DNA from: Capsulimonas sp039928515
Lineage (GTDB): Bacteria; Armatimonadota; Armatimonadia; Armatimonadales; Capsulimonadaceae
Assembly (NCBI RefSeq): GCF_039928515.1
Contig: NZ_JBDSSZ010000150.1
DNA: 64,000 nt
Reading direction: 5' to 3' (one strand)
Below the pieces are notes generated by a model, which was not told the origin of the DNA, did no database searches, and saw nothing but the letters and a program-made list of their open reading frames with translations. Shown here in pieces: positions 35,756 to 43,754 of this stretch; positions within the stretch are counted from its first letter, which is position 1; each line of letters starts with the position of its first letter. Both the position numbers and the translations under genes were made by a program.

Positions 35756-36013
35756 TTAAACTGCGTTCGGCAGGGAACGGTAGAATGCGACGGCGTTCAG
35801 GTAGATCGTGACTTCGCTGCGATCATCCTGCACCAGACGGATCGCGCGGTCATCATACCAGCGGATCGCGCCGATAAATTCATCGCCGCTGAGCAGCTTC
35901 ACCTGGAGGTTCGTGCGGCTGTCGCGAAACTTGATCAGCTCGACTTCACGCGAAGAAATGCGCTCTTCCGAAGCGGCGCCTCCTCGGCGGTTTGAATCCG
36001 GCATCAGGTCCAT
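35756..36013 (-). CDS. hfq: Hfq-like Sm-fold RNA-binding protein, cyanobacterial type
   Basis: An 85-residue protein with an Sm core: VKLLSGDEFIGAIRWYDD (Sm1) and a closing EVTIYLNAVAFYRSL (Sm2). The pattern KL.(S/T)GD...G..RW.D...LV......TI...A.AYY is that of cyanobacterial Hfq rather than the proteobacterial YKHA form. It should form a hexameric ring, although RNA binding is less sure because cyanobacterial Hfq can act mainly by protein contacts. AGGAG lies ten bases before the ATG at 36013; the frame runs on to 36052 without support. It is the last gene of a cluster with glutaredoxin. Confidence 0.72.
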   Translation of the reverse strand: MDLMPDSNRRGGAASEERISSREVELIKFRDSRTNLQVKLLSGDEFIGAIRWYDDRAIRLVQDDRSEVTIYLNAVAFYRSLPNAV

Positions 36014-36085
36014 CAGATTACGTCTCCTCATGGCGAAGGCCGGCTGGGGCAAAAGCCCGCGCCGGCCCTTCGGGTCAAACGGAAA

Positions 36086-36196
36086 TTACTTGCGGCGGGT
36101 GGACGTGGTCGTCTTGGCCTTCGCCTGCTGAACGGCCTTATAGCGCTCCTCAGCCCGCTTCCGGGTGCGGCGCAGTTCTTTCGAGCGGATTCGCAT
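36086..36196 (-). CDS. Small basic protein, 36 residues
   Basis: A 37-codon ORF. Fourteen of 36 residues are Arg or Lys (MRIRSKELRRTRKR at the start, TTTSTRRK at the end), with a central alpha-helical stretch. A strong GGGAGGAG site lies about nine bases before the ATG, and the gene begins four bases after the glutaredoxin stop and ends about 70 bases before hfq. The excellent ribosome site argues that it is translated. Its charge suggests binding to nucleic acid, perhaps ribosomes; not recognised as a known ribosomal protein. Confidence 0.7.
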   Translation of the reverse strand: MRIRSKELRRTRKRAEERYKAVQQAKAKTTTSTRRK

Positions 36197-36200
36197 GTGT

Positions 36201-36443
36201 TTATTCTCCTCCCTTTAGTAATTCGCGCAAGCGCGTATCGTTCACTTCATACTCAAACAAAACCCGCCCATCCAGCGACACCACCGGGATTTGCTCGCCA
36301 TACTCGGCGGTCAGCTCGGGATCATCGTTGATGTTGACGGCGGTCAGCGTGAACGGAATGTCGCGCTGCACGGCGAGAAGCACGTCGAGCGCTTCATCGC
36401 ACAGGTGACAGCCAGGTTTTGTATAGAGTGTGATGCTGGACAT
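36201..36443 (-). CDS. Glutaredoxin-family thiol protein (DUF836-like)
   Basis: An 80-residue thioredoxin-fold protein with the redox pair C12-HL-C15 in YTKPGCHLCDEA and the cis-proline in QIPVVSLDG. This small glutaredoxin-like family is common in bacteria, but its partners are usually unknown. It starts a minus-strand run that continues with a 36-residue basic protein and hfq. Confidence 0.88.
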   Translation of the reverse strand: MSSITLYTKPGCHLCDEALDVLLAVQRDIPFTLTAVNINDDPELTAEYGEQIPVVSLDGRVLFEYEVNDTRLRELLKGGE

Positions 36444-36500
36444 GGTTTAGTCCCCTATTATAGCCGAGACGCGCCGCCCTGTCAACGCAGGCGCCGACCG

Positions 36501-37124
36501 TCAATCTGAAAACGCAGTTCCGCAACGGCTGCAAAAGCGATCCTCGGGTTTACGCAAAGCCCCACAGCCGCCGCAGCGGATTTCCGCAGCTTCTTCCGCC
36601 ATCATCCGATAGGGCCGATCCTGCGAGCCGTAATGCAGAGTCGGCTCCGGGCTCCAGCTTTGCATTTCCGCGTAGGAACGCCGCAGGATACCCCACTCCG
36701 TCGCCCCTCGATATCGGTTGTCGAAGAAGTGCATGAATCCAAGGTCCGGCGCCTTCCCTTCGCTCTCCGCGCGTCGATACGCGTAATCCACCATCTCCTG
36801 CTTCAGAATATTCCAGTTCGAACGTGCGACGCTAAGCACGAGAACGCCGACAATAATCGCAAGAAACGCAAAGCCGTAAGGAGCCGCCGTATACACGACG
36901 TGCGTCTCCAGAGGCGGCAGAACACCTGCGGGAAAATACGCAGATGCACAGTCGACCGGTTGGCCATTCACAATGCAGCGCGTACCTTCACCGTAATCCG
37001 TCACGGTCTGTCGATTCCATCCAAGCGGGCCGGCGAATAACATGATCAGCCATCCAGCATAAAATATGGATAGCCCGACATTTGTCCGCAGCTGCAGCGA
37101 CCGCAGCACACCATCATCTTCCAT
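36501..37124 (-). CDS. Membrane protein with C-terminal zinc ribbon, paralogue 1
   Basis: A 207-residue protein with two membrane segments (about 16-36 and 80-100), an extracytoplasmic loop containing CIVNGQPVDC, a cytoplasmic MVDYAYRRAESEGKAPDLGF segment and a zinc ribbon at the end (CGGCGALRKPEDRFCSRCG). It is clearly related to the gene at 38102-38737. Function unknown. Both flank an unrelated hypothetical gene, and all three point the same way. Confidence 0.75.
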   Translation of the reverse strand: MEDDGVLRSLQLRTNVGLSIFYAGWLIMLFAGPLGWNRQTVTDYGEGTRCIVNGQPVDCASAYFPAGVLPPLETHVVYTAAPYGFAFLAIIVGVLVLSVARSNWNILKQEMVDYAYRRAESEGKAPDLGFMHFFDNRYRGATEWGILRRSYAEMQSWSPEPTLHYGSQDRPYRMMAEEAAEIRCGGCGALRKPEDRFCSRCGTAFSD

Positions 37125-37215
37125 TACTCTGAATTCCTTTGCGTCACGCGATCAATATTGCGCGACCTCAAGGATTTTTGACACGGACGCTCGCCAAAAG
37201 TTGCCAACGGATTTG

Positions 37216-38070
37216 CTAAAGGATGATATCTTCATTCGCATGGCGTCCCACCACGGACAGCTTTCGCATCGGCGCTTCTCCGTCCACGACGCCAAGCGCG
37301 CTCTCCAGATCGACACAACTTGCTATTGGCATAGTCGAGATACTTTCTCCCGCCCTCGCGTTGCTTCCGCCCTGCCAGTAAAGCGAATGGTCGAACTCCT
37401 CATGGGAGTGGATCATGCCGTCGTGGATGTGCAGCGTAGGAAAAAATATCTTGTTCGGTAGCGCCGTGGGAAACTCGAACGCCATCGGGTGCACATCCAT
37501 GATGAGGGGAGTGTCTTCCACTAGTGGCGGCGGTTTCGGACGGAACTTGTCCATAAGATAAGCCCGGCGAGCCTGCCAGGGCGTCAGCACACGCGGCTCT
37601 TCCGGCTGGGCGGCCGGATCAGGAGTTCGCAAACCTAGCTTGAAAACGGCAAAACCGTAGTCGGCGTACTCTGGCAGTTTCTCCCAAACATGCTCCGGCA
37701 GACGAAATCTGGGATCGAGCCGGTCGAAATCGCCGATCCTCGGCACAAAGCTTGCTGCATAATTGCCGACCTGATGGACTTCCAGCATTGCAGGGCCCGC
37801 CGACGCAGGAGCGCCGCTCAAGGACAGCGTACCCAGGGGAGGCGCGAACAGCTCTTCCAGATCGTCAAAGAAGCCCGGATAACCATCGAGCGCCAGAAAC
37901 CGCACGGCGTTCTCAGCATGCGACGACACCGGGATGGGCAGCACCATCGCCACCTCCATGTCCGTCTGGAAACTCATCTGATACACCAAATACTGCGTAC
38001 CGCGCCCCGACAGACGCGCAAAGATGCAGGTGTCCGAAACCAAGCTCACCGTTCCACTGAAACAGCACAT
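37216..38070 (-). CDS. Conserved hypothetical protein with CC start
   Basis: A 284-residue soluble protein whose family I cannot name. It begins MCCFSGTVSLVSDT without a signal peptide, has a probable beta-rich N-terminal half (YLVYQMSF, EVAMVLPIPV) and ends with a region rich in His and aromatic residues (TLHIHDGMIHSHEEFDHSLYWQ) that could bind metal. It lies between the two zinc-ribbon membrane paralogues with gaps of 31 and 91 bases, so a three-gene unit is likely. No function is assigned. Confidence 0.72.
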   Translation of the reverse strand: MCCFSGTVSLVSDTCIFARLSGRGTQYLVYQMSFQTDMEVAMVLPIPVSSHAENAVRFLALDGYPGFFDDLEELFAPPLGTLSLSGAPASAGPAMLEVHQVGNYAASFVPRIGDFDRLDPRFRLPEHVWEKLPEYADYGFAVFKLGLRTPDPAAQPEEPRVLTPWQARRAYLMDKFRPKPPPLVEDTPLIMDVHPMAFEFPTALPNKIFFPTLHIHDGMIHSHEEFDHSLYWQGGSNARAGESISTMPIASCVDLESALGVVDGEAPMRKLSVVGRHANEDIIL

Positions 38071-38101
38071 AGATAATTCTCCGATGGAAGGCGGCCGATT
38101 G

Positions 38102-38737
38102 TCATGCAGACAGCGAGCAGGCGCACTTCTTGCAATATCGACTGTCGGGATCGTTCACCGTCTCGCACTTAGGGCAGACGATCTTCGCACTGCTGACCAC
38201 GGGTTTAGCCGGACGGTTGACGCTGGGCGCTTTCGCCCCGACTTCTTTTTCCCACTCCAGCATTCGGGCATATGCCTGGCGCGCAATCTTCTCCTCGGCG
38301 GCGTCGCTCCCATTTTGCCGCTGAGAATCAAAGTAAAAAAGAAAGCTAAGATCGGGCGCCGTTCCCTCCTGCCGCGCCCTCTTATTGGCGTAATCGATCA
38401 TTCTTCGCTTCAGCTCGTCCTTGCTTGTCTGAACGGACAGAAATGCGATTACGCCGCCTACAAAGAGCAGGCCGCTGAAGATTAACACCCCGGTGCGCGC
38501 ATCGGCTTCAGAGGATGTCGACGACGTATGGATTGGAGCGTATGTCCGGCAATCGACGGGCCGTCCATCAATCATACACACGGATTCTGTCGTGGAATAT
38601 GACCGTCCGCGATTCTGGGGCATTCCGATGGACATCACAAACACCAATAGGCCGGCAATAATCAAAAAAGTCCCGATACACGACTGCGTTGCAAATAGTC
38701 CGAAAGCGTCCTCTTGCGGTATTACTTTCTTCGTCAT
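38102..38737 (-). CDS. Membrane protein with C-terminal zinc ribbon, paralogue 2
   Basis: A 211-residue protein with the same plan as the gene at 36501-37124: two membrane segments (about 20-38 and 85-103), a loop with CMIDGRPVDC, MIDYANKRARQEGTAPDLSF and a zinc ribbon (CPKCETVNDPDSRYCKKC). Shared motifs keep their order and spacing while the rest has diverged, so the duplication is old. Function unknown. Confidence 0.75.
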   Translation of the reverse strand: MTKKVIPQEDAFGLFATQSCIGTFLIIAGLLVFVMSIGMPQNRGRSYSTTESVCMIDGRPVDCRTYAPIHTSSTSSEADARTGVLIFSGLLFVGGVIAFLSVQTSKDELKRRMIDYANKRARQEGTAPDLSFLFYFDSQRQNGSDAAEEKIARQAYARMLEWEKEVGAKAPSVNRPAKPVVSSAKIVCPKCETVNDPDSRYCKKCACSLSA

Positions 38738-38809
38738 TCATCCCTCATGTCATTCACTTCCACGAGTTATGACACGAAGCGCGGCAAAAAGTTGCTAAGC
38801 GCCCAAGGC

Positions 38810-39997
38810 TTAGTCACCGGACGCATGGCCGCCGCTATCCTCGCCGCCATTGTCGCTGCTGAACCATTTATTGTATAGATTGTCGTATTCGCCGTTCTCT
38901 TTCAGCGTCAGCAGCGCTTGATTGACGGGCTTTCGATAAGGGCTGTTCGCTGGGAAGACGATGCCGTAATCTTCCTTGCGAAAGATACTCCCCACGACCT
39001 GTACGCTGTTCTTGCCGTCGCGCGAGGCGTAATATTGAAGCACGGGAGCGTCGTAGACCACGGCGTCGACCTTGTGATTTTGCAGCGCTTTGACAACGTC
39101 GGCGATCTGTGGATACTCGGCGACGAGATAGTGCTGTTCACGCAGATATGTCGCGGAAGAACTGCCGCCCACGGTTCCAATGCGCTTGCCGGGCAGGTCG
39201 CTGAGATTATGGATATTCCCCTGAAGCTGTTGTACGGTCAAGGCCGTTGTGACTTCCGCCGTGAAGTAGGCGACAAAAATCACGCTCACGAAGATCCATA
39301 CGATGGCGACAAATCGACCGATTGGTCCCTTGGGCATCTCGTCCATCTGGGTGCCGAGAACACCCGCCGCCCACCATGTCGCCTTGAAAATGCCAGGAAA
39401 GTAGCTCTTCGTTTCGACAACGCCGTTGGGGTGGTGCCGCTCCACCAGCCAGATTACGTGCGCGGCAATGACGATGATCAAGGCGGTAAACCCAAGCAGC
39501 TGCAATATGGATTGTGAGAAGAGCGACTTGAGCACCGCCTGAAGGTGACTGCCCTCACCGCCCTGGCCACTGTCGCGCACCATGATTTGCAGGCCGGAAT
39601 CATAGATCGGCTGCGAAAAGTCGAAGACCTTGTCACGGTCCGATGTGATGGAGATAGCGGAGATCGCAAGATCGGCCTTGCCGCTGCTCACGGATCCCAG
39701 CAGCGATTTGATATCGGGAGTGACCGTCACCTCGGATTGGACATGCAGCTCGTCGGCGATGCTGGCCCAAAGCTCCGTGCTGAACCCGGTCAGCTGCCCG
39801 TTGTTCTTCATCACGAACGGCGAGACGATCCGCGTGGCGACACGCAGTTTCGGCGGCAACCCCGCTTGTCCGCCGGAAGCTGGCGCCGGCTTCGGCGGCG
39901 GAGCGGCGGCGGACGCGGGAGGTGTTCGGCAGCAGACGGCGAGAAGCAGTGTCAGCACGGCGGCCTGGAGTGAACGGCGTAAAAAAGGGAGCGGCAT
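38810..39997 (-). CDS. Prokaryotic ionotropic glutamate receptor-like channel
   Basis: A 395-residue protein in which a periplasmic amino-acid-binding domain (SBP_bac_3) is split by a channel. A signal peptide is followed by lobe 1 (KLRVATRIVSPFVM, GFSTELWASIADEL, SAISITSDRDKVFDFSQP), then M1, a pore loop (TWWAAGVLGTQMDEMP) and M2/M3 with YFTAEVTTALTV, and then lobe 2 (LSDLPGKRIGTVGGSSSA to GEYDNLYNKWF). That is the plan of GluR0-type receptors. The pore loop lacks the TVGYG-type potassium filter, so ion choice is open. ATG 39997 is preferred over the TTG at 40030 because it sits directly before the signal peptide. Confidence 0.85.
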   Translation of the reverse strand: MPLPFLRRSLQAAVLTLLLAVCCRTPPASAAAPPPKPAPASGGQAGLPPKLRVATRIVSPFVMKNNGQLTGFSTELWASIADELHVQSEVTVTPDIKSLLGSVSSGKADLAISAISITSDRDKVFDFSQPIYDSGLQIMVRDSGQGGEGSHLQAVLKSLFSQSILQLLGFTALIIVIAAHVIWLVERHHPNGVVETKSYFPGIFKATWWAAGVLGTQMDEMPKGPIGRFVAIVWIFVSVIFVAYFTAEVTTALTVQQLQGNIHNLSDLPGKRIGTVGGSSSATYLREQHYLVAEYPQIADVVKALQNHKVDAVVYDAPVLQYYASRDGKNSVQVVGSIFRKEDYGIVFPANSPYRKPVNQALLTLKENGEYDNLYNKWFSSDNGGEDSGGHASGD

Positions 39998-40260
39998 GGT
40001 CTTTTCGAAGTCCTTTGGGGTCGAAAACAATAGCGCGAGTACTGAGGCGTGAGTTCCCTTTTATTATATTGCCGCCGCCGCTCATTCCGACGCCGTTTCG
40101 GCGACGAAGTTCCCGCGATGTTAGAAATTCGGGCGATCTGGGGTAGGAACCAGCTATCAGTGGCGACGCGCATTTCAAAAATGGGGACGATCAGGGGAAC
40201 AAGATTTCCAGCACGTTCGTCTGAACCGACAGAGCAGACGTTATTGGAAGGAGCAAGACC
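39998..40260. other. Divergent intergenic region
   Basis: About 260 bases between the receptor-like gene and the small secreted-protein gene. GAAGGAG at 40247-40253 is the ribosome site of the latter. No operator, repeat or small gene is recognised. Confidence 0.3.
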
Positions 40261-40644
40261 ATGCAGATCTTAAAGAAATTGACGATGCCCGCCCTCGCGG
40301 TGACAATGGCGATAACCGCTTTGGCCCCGACAGCCGCCCTCGCTGGCGACACCCAAAAAGATAAGAACAACTGGCGCAACGGCGCAATCGGCGCCGGAGC
40401 AATCGGCCTTTACGGCCTGCATAACGGCGATGCGCTCACCACAGTTCTTGGCGCCGGGGCCGCCGCATACTCTGCGAAGAAGTATGAGGACGCCCGCAAG
40501 AAAGAATCCCAGGAATCCAAAGACCGCGCCCGCTACCACCGCTCGGGTTCCAGCAACTACGGCAGCGACCGAACCTACTATTGGTATCAGGGGCACCGGT
40601 TCTACAAAAACAACAGCACCGGCGAACGCATGATGGTTTACTAA
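40261..40644 (+). CDS. Small exported protein, unknown function
   Basis: A 127-residue protein with a clear signal peptide (MQILKKLTMPALAVTMAITALAPTAALAGD, cleavage probably after ALA). The mature part has a Gly/Ala segment (GAIGAGAIGLYGLHNG, GAGAAAYSAKKYEDARK) and a tyrosine-rich C terminus (YYWYQGHRFYKN). GAAGGAG precedes the ATG at a good distance. It stands alone between a divergent gene and its own terminator. Not recognised. Confidence 0.75.
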   Translation: MQILKKLTMPALAVTMAITALAPTAALAGDTQKDKNNWRNGAIGAGAIGLYGLHNGDALTTVLGAGAAAYSAKKYEDARKKESQESKDRARYHRSGSSNYGSDRTYYWYQGHRFYKNNSTGERMMVY

Positions 40645-40671
40645 GCGTGCTCAGCATATAACACAAACAAT

Positions 40672-40704
40672 GCCCTCGGAGCTTTCGCTCAGGGGGCTTT
40701 TTTC
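40672..40704 (+). terminator. Intrinsic terminator after the small exported-protein gene
   Basis: A GCCCTC/GGGGGC-type stem with a GCTTTCG loop followed by six T residues. It overlaps the 3' end of the convergent vapC-like gene. Confidence 0.8.
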
Positions 40705-41135
40705 ACGTCTTCGATCCATTGGATATGTGGATGCAATGGCCCATTAAGGAGGCCATTGCACAAACGTAAATCCGCAGTTACCATGGGAGCCGACTCCCGT
40801 ATCGCCAATGCAAGATAAATGCTGTCGTATACGGATCGTCCAGTTTGGTTTGCGATAGCCACAGCCGCCGGCGTCAGTTCGGCAATCGGGAAGACGGACA
40901 AGGGCATCGCGAGAAACGTCGTCAGCAGCATCTGCGACTGGGCTTCCGTGATATCTCCATTACGCACGCGTTTCCAGAAAATATTTCCAATTTCGGCGTA
41001 GATCAAATCAGGAACCAGTAACGGCCTTCCATCAAGGAGATGAGCCGCATGGCTGCTATGTATTTCTGGCAGAAACCACTTGACCGCAACACTGGCGTCA
41101 ACCACTACTGGAGATATATGGCTCACGGAAGTCAC
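40689..41135 (-). CDS. PIN-domain toxin (VapC/FitB type)
   Basis: A 148-residue PIN-domain ribonuclease. The acidic metal site is complete: D in VVVDASVAVKWF, E in YAEIGNIFW, D in SVYDSIYLALA and D in VTADLRL. Such toxins cut tRNA or rRNA when freed from their antitoxin. Its start overlaps the antitoxin stop by four bases. The family match is strong; the RNA target cannot be told. Confidence 0.9.
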   Translation of the reverse strand: MTSVSHISPVVVDASVAVKWFLPEIHSSHAAHLLDGRPLLVPDLIYAEIGNIFWKRVRNGDITEAQSQMLLTTFLAMPLSVFPIAELTPAAVAIANQTGRSVYDSIYLALAIRESAPMVTADLRLCNGLLNGPLHPHIQWIEDVKKAP

Positions 41136-41362
41136 CGCTCGCGATCCTCTCGCAGCAACTCCACGCTGTCGCTAAATGTTCGCCCAGCAAACATCGCTCG
41201 GATCTTCTCAAGTTCGGCTGCGGACGAATGCATACTGCGCTGAGCCGCCTGCTCTAAGATCAAACGCAATTCTGCTTCAAATGACCGATGATTCGAGCGA
41301 GCACGTTCTTTCAATTGCGAAACTGTAGTTTCGTCAATATCACGGATCAATACCTGGGCCAT
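41132..41362 (-). CDS. Antitoxin with ribbon-helix-helix domain (FitA/VapB-like)
   Basis: A 76-residue protein. The N terminus is a ribbon-helix-helix of the Arc/FitA class (MAQVLIRDIDETTVSQLKER, then a helix with SFEAELRLILEQA). The C-terminal tail (FSDSVELLREDRER) is the likely toxin-binding part. It precedes the toxin gene and overlaps it (ATGA). A perfect palindrome at 41375-41405 upstream is the probable operator. Confidence 0.88.
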   Translation of the reverse strand: MAQVLIRDIDETTVSQLKERARSNHRSFEAELRLILEQAAQRSMHSSAAELEKIRAMFAGRTFSDSVELLREDRER

Positions 41363-41374
41363 GAAAACAACCTT

Positions 41375-41405
41375 TCAGAGTGATAACATTATGATATCAC
41401 TCTGA
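41375..41405 (-). promoter_or_regulatory. Operator palindrome of the toxin-antitoxin pair
   Basis: A perfect 11-bp inverted repeat (TCAGAGTGATA with TATCACTCTGA) separated by nine bases, 12 bases before the antitoxin ATG. Ribbon-helix-helix antitoxins bind such sites as paired dimers and repress their own operon. Confidence 0.8.
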
Positions 41406-41431
41406 GGATCATTTGTCAACGTCCACATGGT

Positions 41432-42259
41432 TTATTCTTCCAGCAAGCGCACGAGGCTAATAAAGTCGTCGTCACCCCACCCCTCGCCCAGGGCGCGCTC
41501 GTAAAGGGCATTGAGGCTGCGGGTCTGCGGCAGCGGGTGCTCGCCGGAGGTTTCCAGGGCGAGGCGCAGATCTTTCGCCATGTGCTTGAGGGAGAACTGG
41601 GGGGCGTAGTCGTGGGCGATCAGCTTGGGCTGCTTGAGGTCGGAAAGGCCGGAGCGGCCGACGTTTTGGCTGAGGGCTTCGAAGAAGATTTCGTCGGAAA
41701 TACCTTCGCGACGGGCGAGGGTGAGGCTTTCGCTCAAAGCCTGAGCCATGGAGGCGAGGTTCAGGTTCATCGCTAATTTCAGCGAAGACGCAGCGCCGAT
41801 GGGGCCAATGTGCAGAATCGTTTGTGAGAGGCGCTCGATGATTGGGCGAATCTGGTCGATCACGGCGAGATCGCCGCCGAGGTAATACACGGTCTTGCGC
41901 TGCTCGGCCGCGATCTTGCTGCCCGTGAAAGGGCCGTCGATGTAAAGGCCGCCCACCGCCTGGACCTGATCCGCGAACTTCTTGGTCCACTCAGCGGAAA
42001 TGGTGCTGGATTGGAGAACAACGGCGCCGGACTTGAGGCTGGGGAGCGCTTGCTCCAGAACGGACTGCACCGCCGGCGGGTCGGCGACGACGATGATGAC
42101 GAAATCGGCGTCCGTGACGGCTTCCACAATGCTCGAACTCTCACCAGAGAAATTCTTCGGCGTCCGGTTCCAGGGACGGACGTCGTGGCCGTCCTCCGCC
42201 AGATTTTTCGCCCAGGCGCCGCCGATGATTCCCAATCCCAAAACCGCAATGCTTGTCAT
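41432..42259 (-). CDS. NAD(P)-binding beta-hydroxyacid dehydrogenase-like protein
   Basis: A 275-residue protein of the 3-hydroxyisobutyrate dehydrogenase/GLYR family. The Rossmann motif GLGIIGGAWA is at residue 8, the substrate segment is DGPFTGSKIAAEQ, and the catalytic lysine is expected in SSLKLAMNLNLASM. The typical GGxxGxGxMG appears as GLGIIGGAWAKNL. The ATG at 42259 gives a normal start and has GGGAG before it; the frame extends to 42352 without support. Substrate unknown. It is divergent from a GT-C protein gene. Confidence 0.87.
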   Translation of the reverse strand: MTSIAVLGLGIIGGAWAKNLAEDGHDVRPWNRTPKNFSGESSSIVEAVTDADFVIIVVADPPAVQSVLEQALPSLKSGAVVLQSSTISAEWTKKFADQVQAVGGLYIDGPFTGSKIAAEQRKTVYYLGGDLAVIDQIRPIIERLSQTILHIGPIGAASSLKLAMNLNLASMAQALSESLTLARREGISDEIFFEALSQNVGRSGLSDLKQPKLIAHDYAPQFSLKHMAKDLRLALETSGEHPLPQTRSLNALYERALGEGWGDDDFISLVRLLEE

Positions 42260-42383
42260 TTCTCTTGCTCCCGCTGCATTTTTGGGATAATACCCCGCAC
42301 AGACCGTTTCCTTGATCGAAAAACGGACAGGTATAATGACGCTGCTTGTCATGGCGCACTGGCGGCGGTAAAAAGGTCTCCGA

Positions 42384-43745
42384 ATGTCCGAAAATGTAGA
42401 AGCGCGCCGCGCGCGCTGGATTGCGATCGCCCTGATCGGCGGCTCGTTTCTGATCCGTTTTTGCTATGTCTTCCTGCTCACCGACTACTCCCACTATCTG
42501 GTGAGCGACATGGGCGGTTACTGGGTGCGCGCCTGCGAACGGTTCGACGGCGACCATAATTCCTACAGGCAATGGGCCGTTTGGCCGCCCTTCTTCCACG
42601 TTCTGCTGGCCGACCTCTTCGTTCCCTTCACCCAAGCAAAGCTTCCCGTGGATCTCTGGCTGACCGCAGTGATTTTGCTGCAAATCACGCTCAGCAGCTT
42701 TTCCGTCTACTGGGTGTATTGCATCGCGCGCCGTGTCCTGGGCGACCATCGTCCGGCGCTGCTGGCCGCCGTCATCTACGGCCTGACCTACACTCCCATC
42801 TATTTCAACGCATTTCTGCTTTCGGAAAACCTGGCGATCCCGCTGGTGATCGCCTCGGTCTGGTTGATTTTACAAAAGACGCCGCGCAGGCTCGGGACGT
42901 TCTGCGCCGGCGTGCTGCTGGGAGCGGCGGCGGGCGTCCGGCCTGCGGATTTTCTGTACGCCGGCGCATTCATGCTCTTCCTGTGGGCAACGCTGCGCCG
43001 CCCCTCGGGTGACGGCGAGAATCGGGGAACCTGGCGGCGCCTCGCGCCCCTGCTGACGTTCGGTCTGGGTTTCGCGGGAGTGGTCTTTCTGATCGTCTTG
43101 GAGAATGCGCGCATCTCCAACGGAGCGCTATGGGGATTGGGCGCGAACGGCGGCATGAACTTCTTTATGGCGCAGTGCAAAATCGGCCGCCTGGATTCGA
43201 ATTCGATCTATCACGGATATCACTATAACTATTCGTTCAGCCATCCCCAATTCTTCGGGGAAACATGGCGGGAGCACGTCACGACATCAGTGGGCCTGCA
43301 CGAACAGGGATATTTCTATCATCTGGGGATGCAGCGACTGCGGGATTTTGCGACGTGGCGCGAGGATTTTTGGGAGCTGCGCAAGCTGCTGATCGGCCCT
43401 ATCTTTCCAACGTACTACACCGCCTGGGGCTTTCAGACCTTCGATTTGCTGTCCCGATGGACTCTGACGCCGGTGTTTCTCATCGCGCTGATCGCGCCGC
43501 CCGCCGCTCGGCTGACGCGCCGTTCGTGGGCGTCGCGCGAGATATTGCTGCTCTGGTCGATCCTCATCCTGACCTTCGTGACCTGCTTTTTCTTCGGCAA
43601 TGAGCGCCGCTTTATCGTTCCCACGATCTTCGCGGCGGAGATCATCACGCTGTCTTTCCTCCATTGCATCTGGATTTTGGGGCGAAGCCGTTTACGCCGC
43701 CCTCGGGCCGGGAACACTCTTTCCACCAAGCATTCACAAGTATAG
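42384..43745 (+). CDS. GT-C-type membrane glycosyltransferase (family 39-like)
   Basis: A 453-residue polytopic protein with about eleven membrane segments. The early periplasmic acidic motif SDMGGYW, the WPPFFH segment and the repeated AALLAAVIYGLTYTPI-type helices are those of dolichyl/undecaprenyl-phosphate-sugar-dependent transferases. It should move a sugar from a lipid carrier to an acceptor outside the membrane; the acceptor is unknown. A TATAAT lies at 42332-42337. It is followed by a phosphoesterase gene after nine bases. Confidence 0.8.
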   Translation: MSENVEARRARWIAIALIGGSFLIRFCYVFLLTDYSHYLVSDMGGYWVRACERFDGDHNSYRQWAVWPPFFHVLLADLFVPFTQAKLPVDLWLTAVILLQITLSSFSVYWVYCIARRVLGDHRPALLAAVIYGLTYTPIYFNAFLLSENLAIPLVIASVWLILQKTPRRLGTFCAGVLLGAAAGVRPADFLYAGAFMLFLWATLRRPSGDGENRGTWRRLAPLLTFGLGFAGVVFLIVLENARISNGALWGLGANGGMNFFMAQCKIGRLDSNSIYHGYHYNYSFSHPQFFGETWREHVTTSVGLHEQGYFYHLGMQRLRDFATWREDFWELRKLLIGPIFPTYYTAWGFQTFDLLSRWTLTPVFLIALIAPPAARLTRRSWASREILLLWSILILTFVTCFFFGNERRFIVPTIFAAEIITLSFLHCIWILGRSRLRRPRAGNTLSTKHSQV

Positions 43746-43754
43746 GAATCACAG

